Shown here one piece after another: positions 44,401 through 56,300 of a stretch of 64,000 bases of DNA. Origin of the DNA: Diadema setosum. Lineage: Eukaryota > Echinodermata > Echinoidea > Diadematoida > Diadematidae. The notes below the pieces were generated by a model. The model had not been told where the DNA came from, searched no databases, and worked only from the letters and a program-made list of their open reading frames with translations. A program made the translations under genes and the position numbers. Each line of letters begins with the position of its first letter. Within the stretch, counting starts at the first letter, position 1. The DNA lies in NCBI GenBank assembly GCA_033980235.1, contig CM067075.1, forward strand, positions 28,255,650-28,319,649, given 5' to 3'.

Positions 44401-47400
44401 CACAGGCGCAGAATTCTTGCCTGTTGAAAGGCGCAAGATTCTGCTATCATGAATATTACAATCACAATACCCATCATGCAACGCGATTCTTGTAGTGTAA
44501 AAGACATGGAGAAAATTTTGATGATGAAGACACCAAATCGATATCAATTTCGTTAGAAAATTTGAATCCTGACACTTTTTGATTTTTCACTTGTAGTATT
44601 ACAAATATCTAAACTTGCATAATGATAGGGCATAGTAACATTACGAAACACGTATCTTTCAGAAAGCTTCGAGATATTGATATATCATCATTTAAGCAGG
44701 ATATTCGGGAGTCCGCCTTAGTATCTTCGGAAGCTACGTGTCCTTCTGATGCTGCGGATCTTTACAATCATACAATGACTACACTCTTAGACAAAAATGC
44801 GCCCTTACAGAATAAAACTGTGACAATCAGGCCATCGGCACCATGGTACACGCTGGAATTAATAAAAGTCAATCAGAACAGACGTCACTCCGAACGTAAG
44901 ATGCGGAGATCTGGCCTTTCAGTTGGTAAAGACATCTATCACCAACAATGTAAACCACACTGTGCTGCCCTGAACGAATCCAAGTCGCAAAACATTGAAC
45001 TGGTGTGATTGCTTCAGCGGATTGCAAGGAGCTATTCAGAATCGCCAAGATACTTACCAGCTCTAATCACGAATCTGTTTTTCTAGATCATTCGTCTGAT
45101 GCTGATCTGCCAATAATTTGGGGCAATACTTAAGTGACAAAGTTAGCAGAATTGTTTCCGCAATAAATGCCTCAACTGACCAGTTGTCATCCAGCGTGGA
45201 ATCACGTTCACTGCCTCAGGTCAAGACCATTGTTTTTTGCGCTTTCCAGCCTGTTTCTCTCTCTGAAGTCAAACAGATCATGACAACTATTAAACCGAAG
45301 ACATGTGGCCTTGACCCTATTCCTTCTAGACTCGTATATCGATGAACTCATTCCTTTCATCACAAGGATCATTAACATTTCTTTATCATCCGGGTAAGTT
45401 CCATAGGTTCATTCAAGACATCCCTCGTCACACCAGACCGGTCGCAACCATGCCATTCATTGGTAAGGTTCTCGAGAAGATTGCGTCAGTTAAACTCAAA
45501 TCATACCTTGAGACAAACAATGTTTCCTCAGCATCAGTTTGCGTAGACCGGAAGTTCTATTCTACTGAGACTGCCTTGATAAAGGTAGTAAATGATCTTC
45601 TTCTGCTTATTATTGACAAGGGTCTTGAAGCCGCCTTCATTCTTTGGGATTTCTCGTCGGCTTTCGACACTATTGACCACACCAACCTCATCAACTGCCT
45701 GAGAGAGCATCATGGGATAGATGGATCTGTGCGTCGCTGAATCGAATCTTACCTCACTGATCGTAGTCAGAAGATCTTTGTGAACGGAGCGGAATCCATG
45801 TCATTCCCTCTTCATTGGGGCGTTCCGCCGGGTTCCGTCGTAGGACTATGGTCTGTTGAGCCACATCATTGGCTCACATCATGGAGTGCAGCACGCAATC
45901 TACGCGGACGACACTCAGTTGTATGTCATAATGAATGCAGATGAGAACAATCGGGCTGCTTTGATGCAGAAACTTCAAGACTGTTTCCTGGACATATTAA
46001 GTCACGTTTTCCCGAAACCATCTTAAACTGAATGAAGCCAAAACTGAGATGTTATTCATCTCATCCCAGTTTAGGCAGCAGCCGGGATCTCAACCTTCTG
46101 TGGATTTGGCTGGAGAATGCGTCTCTTCCTCTGTGTGAGGGATCCATGGTGTTACTCTTGATATAAAGCATCTTACTCTCTCTAATTACATTCGAAATGT
46201 CTGCAAATCAGCTTCCTTGGGCATCGCTAAGACTGGGAAAATAAGGAGATTCCTTAATGAGACAACTGCAGAAAAACTGGTTCATGCATTTGTTTCTTCA
46301 CACATGGACAATTGCAACAGCCTCCTCGCTGGTCTTCCTCGCTCCTGTCTTGCTCCGCTACAACGTTCGTCTCAAGGCGCGCGTCTCACACGCACCAAGA
46401 AACATGAACATATCACACCTGTCATCAGATCACTGCACTGGCTACAGTTTCACGACCGCATCATCTTCAAAGTTTTACTCCTCACATACAAGATTGTCCA
46501 CGACCACAACCATTGACAACCTAGCACCATCCTACCTCCATCATCTGGTTTCCCTCGATCCGGACTACATCTTCTTCTCCAACAAGCAGACGCCTTCGTT
46601 CTCACTCCACTGCACACTTTCAACTTACATCGGCACCGCACACCCGTACTCGTTACGGCGACCGCGCCTTCAACGTTATGGCACCTACACTCTGGAACAA
46701 CCTACCTATCCATGTCCGTGAAGCTCCTACAGTAGACTCTTTTAAAAAAGTTATTCAAAACCCATCTGTTCACTCGTGACCTGTAATTTGCATTGATTTA
46801 TTATATATATGTTATGTTCCTTCCTTAAGTTATAATTTACAAAATGTAAAATATGTACTACGTATTTTGTTTCATCTTACTATTTACTTCATGACCTTAT
46901 TTCTCCTTTCCAATTCTTCTCCATAACAAGACGCTTAGCGCTTAAAAAACTTTAGTAATGAACGCTCTATAAGTGCTATTTATTATTTGTTATTATTATC
47001 ATTTTTCAAAACTAAAAGGATGTGTCATACAACAGATTCTTGGTTTCATCATGTTCATCTGGTACACACCAGCTATGAGTATATTATTTGTAATGTATAT
47101 TTCTACATTAGCTATGAGTATATTATTTGTAATGTATATTTCTACATTGCGCTGTTTTTAATGCATTTCTCCCAATAGTTATTCAAACCTTTCACGTTTA
47201 TCATGTTCATTGCGTACTTCAATCTACAAAGTTGGCGCAAGCTTTATTTCAGCTCCTTTCACGTTAACATTTGCAAACGATTTATTCTGCTCTTGAGATT
47301 AAGATGGCAATGTTCCCGTAAGTGCTTTAGTCGGTAATGAAATCAGTGTGATGAATTTCAAAGGAATGTTCAGTTATCGTCTCAAGAGACCCTTTCTTTT

Positions 47401-48335
47401 GCCTAAACTACTCTAGTAAGTCAACTGTATAACCCATTCCTTTCTCAATGGCCCCTTATGATTATAGAAGGCTCCCCGGCTGCTGCGGGAACGTCCCTGA
47501 TGGACCAACTTCCTGAGTGCGCCAAGAATCTCTGTTATGAAAAGGACGGGTATATTCTCTCCTTCTTTATGACGCCGAACTGCATTGAGAAGACCAAGGC
47601 TTTCAAAACTCGGCCCGACGACGTTTTCATCGTCACCTACCCCAAAACAGGTCATTATTTCAGCTCTTTGTGTATCATTAATTTTATGTTGGTTTGTACA
47701 GGAGTTTGCAACATCAAATCATTAACGCAAACTTGCTATGTTTTCTACTCACTGTCTTGCCTGTTTAGATGAACAGTATGGTCTGAAGGTAACTACACAT
47801 TTCTGACATTATCAAGTTTCAGTTTACATTTGTAGTAATGAATGCTATTAGTGGGTGCATTTTGGCACAGTAAATAAGACTTAAGACTCTCAACTGGGAG
47901 GTTCCGAGTTCGAATCCCATCAGGTGCTGATGTACGTCCTTGAATACAATCCTTTTTGCCCACCATTTCCCCCTCGATCCAGAAATATATAAATGGGTAC
48001 TGGGCAACAATAATGTCATAACGAAGGCAGCATCATTTGGTAGAGCATTGGCAACAAGGAAGATGTTTCGCTGGATAGAAAAAAACCCACCGTATTAGCA
48101 ATTGTCATTATTTCTGGAAAGGGTAAAGGCGACATTTCACAATAAATATTGAATTTTTCTCTCGCCCTTGTTCAGGCACTACATGGACTCAGCTAGTGGC
48201 GTACCTCGTAAAGGTGGACGGGGACGAGAAAATGCTGGAAGGGAGGCACATAATGGAGGAGGTGAAATTCTTGGAGACGCCAGATCTCGAGTCGGAGGAA
48301 GAAGTACGACAAAATCATTCTCTCTTCTTTGTAGT

Positions 48336-48398
<63 letters not shown>

Positions 48399-51300
48399 CC
48401 TATCCAGACATAGAGAGAAAGAAAGAAAGAGAGAGAGAAAAAAAGTACAATGGTCTGTCTCGTTTTATTTTTTCCACGTTGGACAAAAGAGTAGATTTAT
48501 TGAACAACTTCCCCCCCCCCCCAAAAAAAAAAAGTATTTCGGCTCAGTTTTTTATATTATTCTCTTTTGCGATCCCCCGGCGACGATTACGCTTCAATAT
48601 CCTAATTTCGTGACTGTATATACCATGTCCTAAGTTCTTATTTTGTCCGTATGTGTGTTGCGATTTGTTTTAAGTTGCCAAGTGCTGAGGAAGAAATGAA
48701 CGAGGCGACCGCGGGATCCAGAGCATTTAGACTTCTTCAACAGCTGCAAAATGCCCGTACAACCTGTGATGTTGCCGACGCCATGCCTCGCGATTCTCCC
48801 AGAATACTCAAGACTCACGTGATGCCAGTGTGGCTACCGGAAAACCTCCGCGATGACCCGAAGGTCAAGGTCATCTACATGGCCAGGAACCCAAAGGACA
48901 CGGCCGTGTCGTTCTATCACTTCTGCATGTACATAAGAGGCTTGCCCAAATACGAGTCCTTTGACCAGTTCATGGAAGAATTCCTTGCCGGAAGATGTAA
49001 GAAAAACAGCTCTACAGTCTCCCTCTTCGTACAACCCTTCATCACTTCACTTCACTTGTTCATGTCTATCTTCCATGACAATGCTCCTGGTCAGCTCTTT
49101 CATTCCGCATTACCAGTACTTCCAATTTTTCATATCTTTCTCTTTCGATCAATCTTTCTTGGCCTCTCATAATTATGTTGTTCACCTATGCTCCTCAATG
49201 TCACTACCTTCCGTACTGGAAAAAACACAGTGCCTCACAGTGTGTTCACATGCAGTGTGGTCACATAGTCAACCATGTGAAAATGCTCGAATTTGACGGT
49301 GTGGAGAAGATTTCACACTGTGGTTTGGTTTTCGCATTGTTCACATGGTAATGTTCTGTGCCACTGTTTACAGTGTTAAAACGCTCGAATTTAACAGCGT
49401 GAAGAGGTTTCACACTGTGTTCACAATGTGTTCACACTGTGTTTCTCACATTGTGGGACATTGTGTTCTCTCCAGCAGGGTTATAAAGCTTTTCTTGATC
49501 CGTTTCTAACAAAGACAGGCTTTCTTCCTTGCCCTTCTTGCCCATGCATCATTCCGTTTGATAAAAAAAGTATGATGATGATAAGAAATGAAGTGTTATT
49601 AATGAAGACCATTATCATCATGATCATCAAAATTATCGTCATGATCATCTTTGTCATTGTTAGTCAATATCTTTGTCATAATCGTAATGATCGTCACCAT
49701 CATTTCTGTGTCCTTGAGTTTCATTTTCGCTTTGTTGGAGAGTGTCTTCCGGTTTCATTTTTTTTTTTTGCATGCGGTTACAGTTATCTATTAAAAAAAA
49801 AAGTTTCTCTGAGATCTTTTGAGGATGATTGTTGTACCGTGACATTAATTATGCTCAACCTGCAGGTATATCGACTTGAAGGCAAGAAATAGAAGATCCA
49901 ATCCACAATCCGGAAATTAGTAAGCCAAGTCTGGATTGCATGTTCTATAGATTTGATAAGACCTATAAACATTAATTTGTTTATTTCCATGTTGTTGTTC
50001 TCATGGATACAGTGCCCGTAGGAGACTACTTTGACCACACCCTGTACTGGACCAAGCTTAGAAATCACCCCAACGTCCTCTTTCTTACTTACGAAGACAT
50101 GAAGCAGGTTAGAATCATCACTGTTTCTTTCTCTTCCTTGACAATTATGTTAGTCAACTTTTTTTTTAACAAAGGAACAATGAGGCTACAGTAAAACTAA
50201 CAATCTCCTGTAATCAGACAGTTGAAGTTGGCGCCTGAGCGAAGGTAACTATATAACGTTGTGCCAAAAGCGTGAATCTATTTGATTTTCTGCTGTCATC
50301 CAACTTGCTGTGAACATGATAAGCCCTTGTAGCAACATCATTCGGTCCTGTGAATTCATTGAGACATTTTCTGTTTCTTCTGAGAGTAAGAGAGAGAGAG
50401 AGGGAGGAGGTTACTGTGCAATGTTCATATTCAATTCTGTTCAAAAGTTTCCCTCATGGAAAGAACACAGTTTTACCACACCATGTAACACAGTGTGCAA
50501 CACAGTGTGGCACACAGTGTCGAACACAGTGTGGAACACAATGTGTAACACAGTGTCGAACACATGTGTTTAATATGTGATTTTTGGACGTGTGGTAACA
50601 CTGTGTATTTAACACAGTGTGAAACACAGCGTCAGCACAATGTGCAACACATGGTCCAAAACACATATTAAAAACACTGTGAATCAAACCACAGTCTCAC
50701 ACACTATGACCATAGGGTTATAACCACATAGTCCATTACACTGTGGTAGTCACCACATAATCCACCACACTATGGTATTCACCACATAGTCTACCACACT
50801 GTGGTAATCACCACATAGTCCACCACACTATGGTATTCACCACATAGTCTACCACACTGTGGCAGTCACCACATAGTCCACCACAGTACAATGTGGTAGT
50901 CACCACATAGTCATTGCTTTTTGAAACAAGCAAAACCAAAGACCACACATGAAAACATTACTCGGAGTTTACGAGGCACTTCTGTCAAAACAACAACAAC
51001 AACAACAACAGATATTCAATGATAATTCTTAGCAATCACACCAATCTTGTTATTCTTTTACATGAATGACAACGTCATAGTAAGGGTAACTGACGTCATT
51101 TCCTCTCCTTTCTTCTCTTGTCTATCTCTATCTTAAAGGATCCGCGGAAAGCTGTCGTGCAGATTGCCGAGTTCATGGGCAAGTCGCTCCCTGATGACGT
51201 CATTGATAAGATCGTCAAACTCAGCTCGTTTGACGCCATGAAAAAGAGCGCGAGCACTGACATGTCCAAAGCGGCTGCTTTCAAGCAGGAGGTTGACGAC

Positions 51301-52308
51301 AGCGGTAATAAGTCGTTCTTCAGGAAAGGTACGTTCGCTTTCTCACCTGCATGCAAGCATGAAATTTTATATTTGATACCATTGGAAAGATCAAACGTGA
51401 GAGACTTCATGGGCTAATATCAAATTCATCCGGTTTAGAGAAACCTATTCACTGGGCGGTTTAATAATTTCGTCGTAATGAAGCGGGTGAAGATCAATCT
51501 ATATTGACCCAATTTGTTTTACAGAATTGAATATTTACTATTGTATTCATTTAGTCAGACGCAGTCTTTGAGTGTTAAGAATGGAAGAGATTTATTGCAA
51601 AATTAGGTAAGCGCCATTTTTAAACATTTCAAAGTAAGCCCATCATCAGATAGAACAAAGTCAAACCTTTCCAGTAATACATCACTTGTGACATAACAAG
51701 GAATATTCTAGAAGTTATGATTAGAATATCTTGTATTTCTTATCATTTTCTTTGTTTTTTTAGCACCTTTAATCACAAATATTTCAACTTAACAAGAATG
51801 GAGTTAGCTCGTTTTGCGATAAAACTCTTCAGTTATTGTCAGGGTGTTTAGAGACTCTTTCATGACCTGTCTTTGTCCTGTCTGTTAATGTTACGACATG
51901 TCTGTTCATGTTACGACATGGGCAAGCCTTTTAATGTGCCAAGTAAACATGGAAAGGAAGAGTCTTGAAACCCATTATCCCGAGGCTGTTAAACTCACCG
52001 ACCCTTCTCCATGGAAGACAAGCTAGTGCAGATGAATATGGGCCATGCGCAGCCATCTTGTCAGATGAAAAATAAAAACAAACAAACAAACAAACGAGAT
52101 GTTGATGACGAAAAGTGAGAAGAAAGCAGTCTGCATATTTTTTTATTTTCACCATGATTATCTGTTGATATATCTTATTTTCATTACGTTTATTTTTACA
52201 GGGATTGTCGGTGACTGGAAGAACATAATGTCTGAAGATCACCGTAGACGTGTTGATGCTCTCTTCGAAAAGAAATTCGCTGGAACGGGGCTGGTACTAA
52301 GGAGTTAA
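41427..52308 (+). CDS. Cytosolic sulfotransferase (SULT family), copy C, 346 aa
   Basis: Exons: 41427-41442, 47468-47650, 48176-48303, 48675-48996, 50013-50107, 51139-51328, 52202-52308 (TAA). They sum to 1,041 nt with phases as in copy A. Motifs intact: TYPKTGTTWTQ, ILKTHVMPVWLPENL, VIYMARNPKDTAVSFYHF (Met for Val and Phe for Tyr relative to the others), FRKGIVGDWKN. Exon 6 is the longest of the array, with the loop SASTDMSKAAAFKQEVDDSG. Exon 4 begins LPSAEEEMNEATAGSRAF. At the exon 5 start PVGDYF replaces PGGDYF. The exon 3 donor is weak (GAA|gtacga). Starts MAGSS rather than MSGSS. Introns carry a LINE, several MITEs and a (TA)n array, but the coding exons are clean. Cytosolic PAPS-dependent sulfotransferase, substrate unknown. 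Confidence 0.93.
41700..42628 (+). mobile_element. 5'-truncated LINE 3' end
   Basis: 41,727-41,824 encodes GPSFWNELSEDLKDARSFAV and then FKRKSKT before a stop, the usual C-terminal phrase of CR1/RTE-like ORF2. The 3' UTR ends in (TTGAA)-type tail text (TTTGAACTGAAATGAAATGA) near 42,628. A hAT-like MITE interrupts it. Confidence 0.6.
41950..42288. mobile_element. hAT-like MITE with CAGGGCCGGCGCAG ends
   Basis: Perfect 14-bp inverted termini at 41,950-41,963 and 42,275-42,288, flanked by CTACT on each side. The interior has GTGTGGGGGCCC motifs and a 29-nt A run. Nested in the LINE tail. Confidence 0.75.
43330..47001 (+). mobile_element. Degenerate CR1/L2-like non-LTR retrotransposon
   Basis: Pieces of ORF2 occur in order in changing frames. 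A basic upstream segment is at 43,405-43,600. Endonuclease start LDVLLLTESWL (about 43,780) and GGICVIYRSSAH follow. Reverse transcriptase comes next: FILWDFSSAFDTIDH (about 45,640), GVPPGSVVG (about 45,820) and YADD (45,901-45,912). C-terminal region: VHAFVSSHMDNCNSLLAGLP, HITPVIRSLHWL and AFNVMAPTLWNNLP (about 46,675). About ten codons usually found between GSVxGP and the YADD block are missing, and the frame shifts there. The 3' end is GTGCTATTTATTATTTGTTA. It is dead, in the sense orientation inside intron 1 of copy C. The left border is uncertain. Confidence 0.8.
47071..47148 (+). repeat. Exact 39-bp tandem duplication
   Basis: Two identical 39-bp units beginning AGCTATGAGTATATTATTTG, immediately after the LINE 3' end. 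Confidence 0.9.
47836..48085 (+). mobile_element. SINE-like element in intron 2, copy C
   Basis: Contains GTAATGAATGCTATTAGTGG, GGGAGGTTCCGAGTTCGAAT (box-B-like at 47,906) and AATGGGTACTGGGCAACAAT, in the order seen in copies A, B and D. Confidence 0.7.
49214..49477. mobile_element. CACTGTG-type MITE, second copy
   Basis: Left TACTGGAAAAAACACAGTG and right CATTGTGTTCTCTCCAG are inverted termini matching 26,189-26,428. The interior has TTCACACTGTG and AAAACGCTCGAATTTAACAG as in that element. In intron 4 of copy C. Confidence 0.75.
50456..50911. repeat. CACAGTGTG and CCACATAGTC tandem array
   Basis: Starts ATGGAAAGAACACAGT like the MITE end, then about eight (A)CACAGTGTNGAA units, then about seven CACCACATAGTCCACCACA units alternating with ACTGTGGTA. 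Probably an internal expansion of the same MITE family; no right terminus is visible. Confidence 0.7.
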
Positions 52309-52429
52309 CCCGATCGACATCATTTCCGCAAAGTTCCCTGACTACTGTATGCAAACAGATTGCCATCAGTAAAAGCAGGGTTAGCTCTAGCTTGAACGAT
52401 GCAAACTTTTTCAGCTTATCTGAGACAAA

Positions 52430-53370
52430 GGCTGAAGTGAGCTATTGAAATCATTCATCGACCGGTCTACGTCGTCCGTAGTGCGTAAACTTTGTACATT
52501 TTCAGCTTCTTCTTGAAAACCCCTCGACGGATTTTCAGCAAACTTGGCAGGTAGCGTTCCTTGGAAGATGTTTTCTCAATAATGTCCAATGAGAGGGAAG
52601 GGGGCACCAAAAAGCCCCCAAATCAAGGAATCTTGAAAAATCCTCCTGAGAACCAGAAGTGATAGAGCTTAGGTAGTGCTATGAGTAAGTAGACTGGTGA
52701 CTGCAGTTTCAAGTTTCTTCATGATGGTTCTCCAGGGTGATAGGATCTTAATTTGTAAAAGGGACAGGTGGTCCCAAAGCCATTAAATTAAAGAATCTTT
52801 AAAGATCTTCCTGACTTTAACCAGAAATTATAGAGTTTTAGTGCAATGAGTAAGTACATTGCATGATGACTGTAGTTTCAACATTGTTCATGGTGGATGG
52901 AGGGGGGGGGGGGGGTATTATACCAACTTTGGGCGCAATTTTAAAATTTTGGTCGTCTTCTTCAAAATGCACATTCAAATTTTTACAAAACTTGGCAGGT
53001 GTTTTGGTTAGCATTTATATTTGTACAGACGGGAACCATGCCCCACTTGGGGTGTGACTGGCTCCTGGGATGGGGGGGGGGGGGGGACGTTTTCACGTTT
53101 TGATCTTCTTTTCGAAAACGCACAATCAATTTTTCTACACATTTTTCATTCATGTTTGTGATATAGTGTGCTGATGAATAACAGAAGAACATGAAATCTA
53201 TGAATAAAAATAATCATCTCTTTATCTTAAAATGTAGAAATAGATTAATAAACGTGTTCAGAGCCATCTGAAGTTATTAACGTCGAAAATTTAGCTGTAC
53301 TTAATGTTTATTTGGAATTATGACCGTTAAGTTTAGATATAGTCAAATGTGATGTGATGGGAGATCGGGT
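52430..53370. repeat. Dispersed repeat starting AAAGGCTGAAGTGAGCTATTG
   Basis: Contains several diverged internal repeats of TTTTCAGCAAACTTGGCAGG / TTTTACAAAACTTGGCAGGT and of AATCTTTAAAGATCTTCCTG, plus two G runs (52,900 and 53,071). The layout suggests an old non-autonomous element; the right border is not clear. Confidence 0.45.
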
Positions 53371-53372
53371 GC

Positions 53373-53559
53373 AGGTCACGACACAGACGAGTCATACAGC
53401 CCACGAGTCGTACAGTCCATGAGTTTCGATCCTTTAATAGTGAACAAGGCCCACGAGACCGACACATTACTAAGTAAGCCCTGTGTTGTAATGTCGAACT
53501 CGTGGGCCGTTTTTACCTAGTGTCGAACTCATGGGCTCTACTCGTAGGCTGTATGACTC
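53373..53559. repeat. CACGAG-rich palindromic repeat, copy 3
   Basis: GAGTCATACAGCCCACGAG on the left and GTCGAACTCGTGGGCC, CTCGTAGGCTGTATGACT on the right. Somewhat shorter than the others. Confidence 0.7.
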
Positions 53560-53582
53560 TGCAATCTATACACACTGTGCGT

Positions 53583-53583
<1 letters not shown>

Positions 53584-53625
<42 letters not shown>
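53584..53625. repeat. (GA)n microsatellite
   Basis: About 19 GA units, followed at 53,650-53,694 by a GT-rich run. Confidence 0.95.
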
Positions 53626-53626
<1 letters not shown>

Positions 53627-53779
53627 GAAAAGAGAAAGCATATAGGTCTATGTGTGTGTGTGCAGTGTGTGTGTGCAGTGTGTGTGTGTGTGTGTAAATG
53701 TGTGTAATGGTTTACTTTATACTTGATACGTTGTGTAACCCCTTTTATTGATGTTAAATGAAATAATATATTTTTTTCA

Positions 53780-55100
53780 TTTTTTATCCACGTTTATCCA
53801 AGTCCCCCTTGGTCCATTGAACATCCCAATATTGACCTCTCCCTTCACAGCTCATGTCCCAAGACCGCCCTCTCTTCAGCGCAACATCAAACTGCTCTTC
53901 AAACCATAAATACCACATATTCAAATCACCTGACAATTTACACCGACGGTTCCCATGATCCCTCCACTAACTGTTCTGGCATTGGACTTTACGTACCTCA
54001 CTATCGTCATGAAATAAGTGAAAGGGTTTCACCCATCTCAATTTGTCGTACAGAACTGGTAGCGATTCTTCTTGCCCTATCATGGCTGGAATCCTCTCCC
54101 CCTCTCAGAGCTGTTATTTTCTCAGATTCTCTCAGTGCCTTGACACTTTTGAATAATCACACCTCAAATATCCTTGACCTTCCCAATGAAGTCCTTCTTA
54201 AATGCTCAAATCTTATAATGAATGGGTGTGACATCACTTTAGCATGGGTACCAGCTCACTGTGGTCTAGTGGGCAACGAAAAAACCGATTATCTTGCCAA
54301 ACAAAGTTTACGTAAGAATATTACAATCAGTGTTCCTCTAAATGTTGATGATATACGATATGTAATCAAACATAGGTGTCTTGACGCTTGGAACGCGTTA
54401 TGGCGCTCGTCTAATAAAGGACGCTATCTTTTCAACATCCAACCCTGAGCCTCAAACACCTTCACCTTTGAAAGTCTGAATAGACGTGATGAAATAATAA
54501 CTCACCGACTCCGCATGGGCAGAGCCAGATTAGCAACTTTTTATCATATCCGTAAGCACCCCACTGGACTTTGCTCAATATGCAATGAATTGGAAACCGT
54601 GGAACGTTATTCATTACACTGCAAACAACACACAAATCAACGTACGAATCTCATACGTGCTATCCATAAGCAATCACCAAACATCTCTGATTAACTCGCA
54701 AACCAAAAAGCTCTGGACGCAGTTATTACCTATGTCAAGGAAACCAACAAATATCACGGTATTTAAGATTGCCTAACTTTGCTGTAGCATGGACTTTGCG
54801 AAGTCTGCAGAATGTATGTACCATCATTTTGCAAACGTAGATTTCAAGATATTTTGTGAGTCGTCGGTATTATATGTTATTATGCATTATCATTATTATA
54901 CATCAATTGTTTATTAATAATGTCTCCCACGCTGCATTGGCATGCATTTGTGGAAGCTTGTATAATGTATGCATTATCATTTGCAGTGCTGGATTTTGTA
55001 GATGTATGTATCATAATCTGCAAACGTAGATTTTCAAAGTAATTGCGAGTTGCCTAGTAGTAAACACGTCATGTTGGCATATATTTGCTTATCAATAATA
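53780..55100 (+). mobile_element. LINE 3' fragment encoding RNase H (I-like clade)
   Basis: One frame from about 53,800 to 54,691 encodes a complete RNase H: IYTDGSHD (Asp), CRTELVAIL (Glu), FSDSLSAL (Asp), AHCGLVGNEKTDYLAK (Asp). A Cys/His cluster (LCSICNELE ... HC) follows, typical of I-like elements. A single TGA (54,446-54,448) is the only in-frame stop before the natural TAA. The 3' UTR has a diverged ~190-bp tandem duplication (TGTATGTA.CAT.ATTTGCAAAC at 54,815 and 55,000). The reverse transcriptase part is absent (5' truncation). Confidence 0.75.
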
Positions 55101-55449
55101 TGTTTGTTTGTTTTTTTTTGTTTTTGTTTTTCTTCATTTATGCTTAATTGTGATTAATCTCACTTATGTTTTATTTAGTCTCGTTTTCCCCTTCCCAGTA
55201 CACAGGGGAAGGACATTCACTCTCTCCTATCCTCAGCGTAATAGACCTTCACGACATTCTCAGCGGACATCGTTTGATCGCTCTCCGGTTCCCTCCGACA
55301 TCAACCCGACCTTGGTCAACCGTCACGTCGAGGCCACCTAGTCCTCCGTCCACCTCGCCGAGGTGCCGGAATCTGCAGCAAGCGGGTTTTGGGAGTCACT
55401 CGCTGTTGCAGATCCCGGCATCTCCCTCAATGGGTCTCTATTATATAAA

Positions 55450-55451
<2 letters not shown>

Positions 55452-55507
<56 letters not shown>
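55452..55507. repeat. (TA)n microsatellite
   Basis: About 28 TA units. Confidence 0.95.
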
Positions 55508-55512
<5 letters not shown>

Positions 55513-56166
55513 CTTACGTTCCTTGCGTGCGTTTCCCTAGCAAGAACAGGGGATCCCTTCGTCCATATACTTATTTATAGTTATTTATAAATGATACACT
55601 TTTCATTCTTCAGTAGTAAGAACAACTCAAAATTTTTGTAAATCCCCTCTCGCATGAGTCGGCCTGCACCTATTTAATACTTATTAACTTGTGGTTTAAA
55701 TTCATTTTGAAGATTATTATGACTCCCACTTTCTTTTCTTGGCTTGAAGCCCGCAGGGATACTCATACATCATAGAAACCACGATTATATATGTATAACA
55801 TTTCTCCGTCGTTAGCTGCAAAAATATTTTCCTATATCAGCGCCTCTGATTTTTTTCCCCAATCATTGCTGTGACGCTCAGAGCTCCTTGATATAAACAC
55901 TGTATTTTTTTTTTCTCGAAATAATGTTACAGCCATAGTAATCTTATCTATTTTGTAAAACATATTATTGTGTGTGTGCTCTATCTAAATACCGTATATT
56001 ACATTGGGTTGAACCATGATATTGGTAAAGTGTGCGTGGTTGGAGGTGTATGTGTGTGTGTGTTTGAGTGTGTGCACGTGGATGAGTTAGTGTGCGGTAC
56101 ACGCGCGCGTGTATTATGTAGTTATTTGAGTTTGTTTGAAGAATATGAGGTATTCATCAATATCAT

Positions 56167-56300
56167 ATGAGCTCCCTCGTGGAGACGTAATGAACTCCTT
56201 TATGGAGACAAAGAGCTCCCTCGTGGAGACTAAATGAGCTCCTTTGTGGAGGTAATATGAGCTCCCTCGTGGAGACAATATGAGCTCCCACGTGGAGACT
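56167..56300. repeat. ~23-bp tandem repeat with palindromic GAGCTCC..GGAG units
   Basis: Six units of the form TGAGCTCCCTCGTGGAGAC, alternating with GAACTCCTTTATGGAGAC-like variants. Each unit contains CTCC and GGAG arms around a 4-6 nt loop. Confidence 0.8.

Larger units (their letters stand above)
41443..47467 (+). other. SULT copy C intron 1 (6.0 kb)
   Basis: Holds a truncated LINE 3' end with a nested hAT-like MITE (41.7-42.6 kb), a stretch at 42,880-43,040 collinear with copy D intron 1 (59,260-59,440; CTCAGT.TCTTCT, ATTCGAGC.ATG), the CR1/L2-like LINE (43.3-47.0 kb) and a 39-bp tandem duplication. Everything recognisable is mobile-element derived. Confidence 0.7.
47651..52201 (+). other. 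SULT copy C introns 2-6
   Basis: Introns: 47,651-48,175 (SINE-like element), 48,304-48,674 ((TA)n at 48,337-48,400, C run at 48,511), 48,997-50,012 (CACTGTG MITE), 50,108-51,138 (second CACTGTG/CCACATAGT array, (CAA)n at 50,990-51,010), 51,329-52,201 (no named element except (CAAA)n at 52,078-52,095, shared with copy A intron 6). Confidence 0.75.

Noticed and set aside
48196..48633. 145-residue frame beginning MAYLVKVDGDEK
   Set aside because: It starts within the true SULT exon 3 but runs through the gtacga donor into a (TA)n intron; only the exon part is coding.
55166..55590. Frames of 75-124 residues ending in Ile/Tyr repeats
   Set aside because: Derived from LINE-flank sequence and the (TA)n run; no conserved domain.
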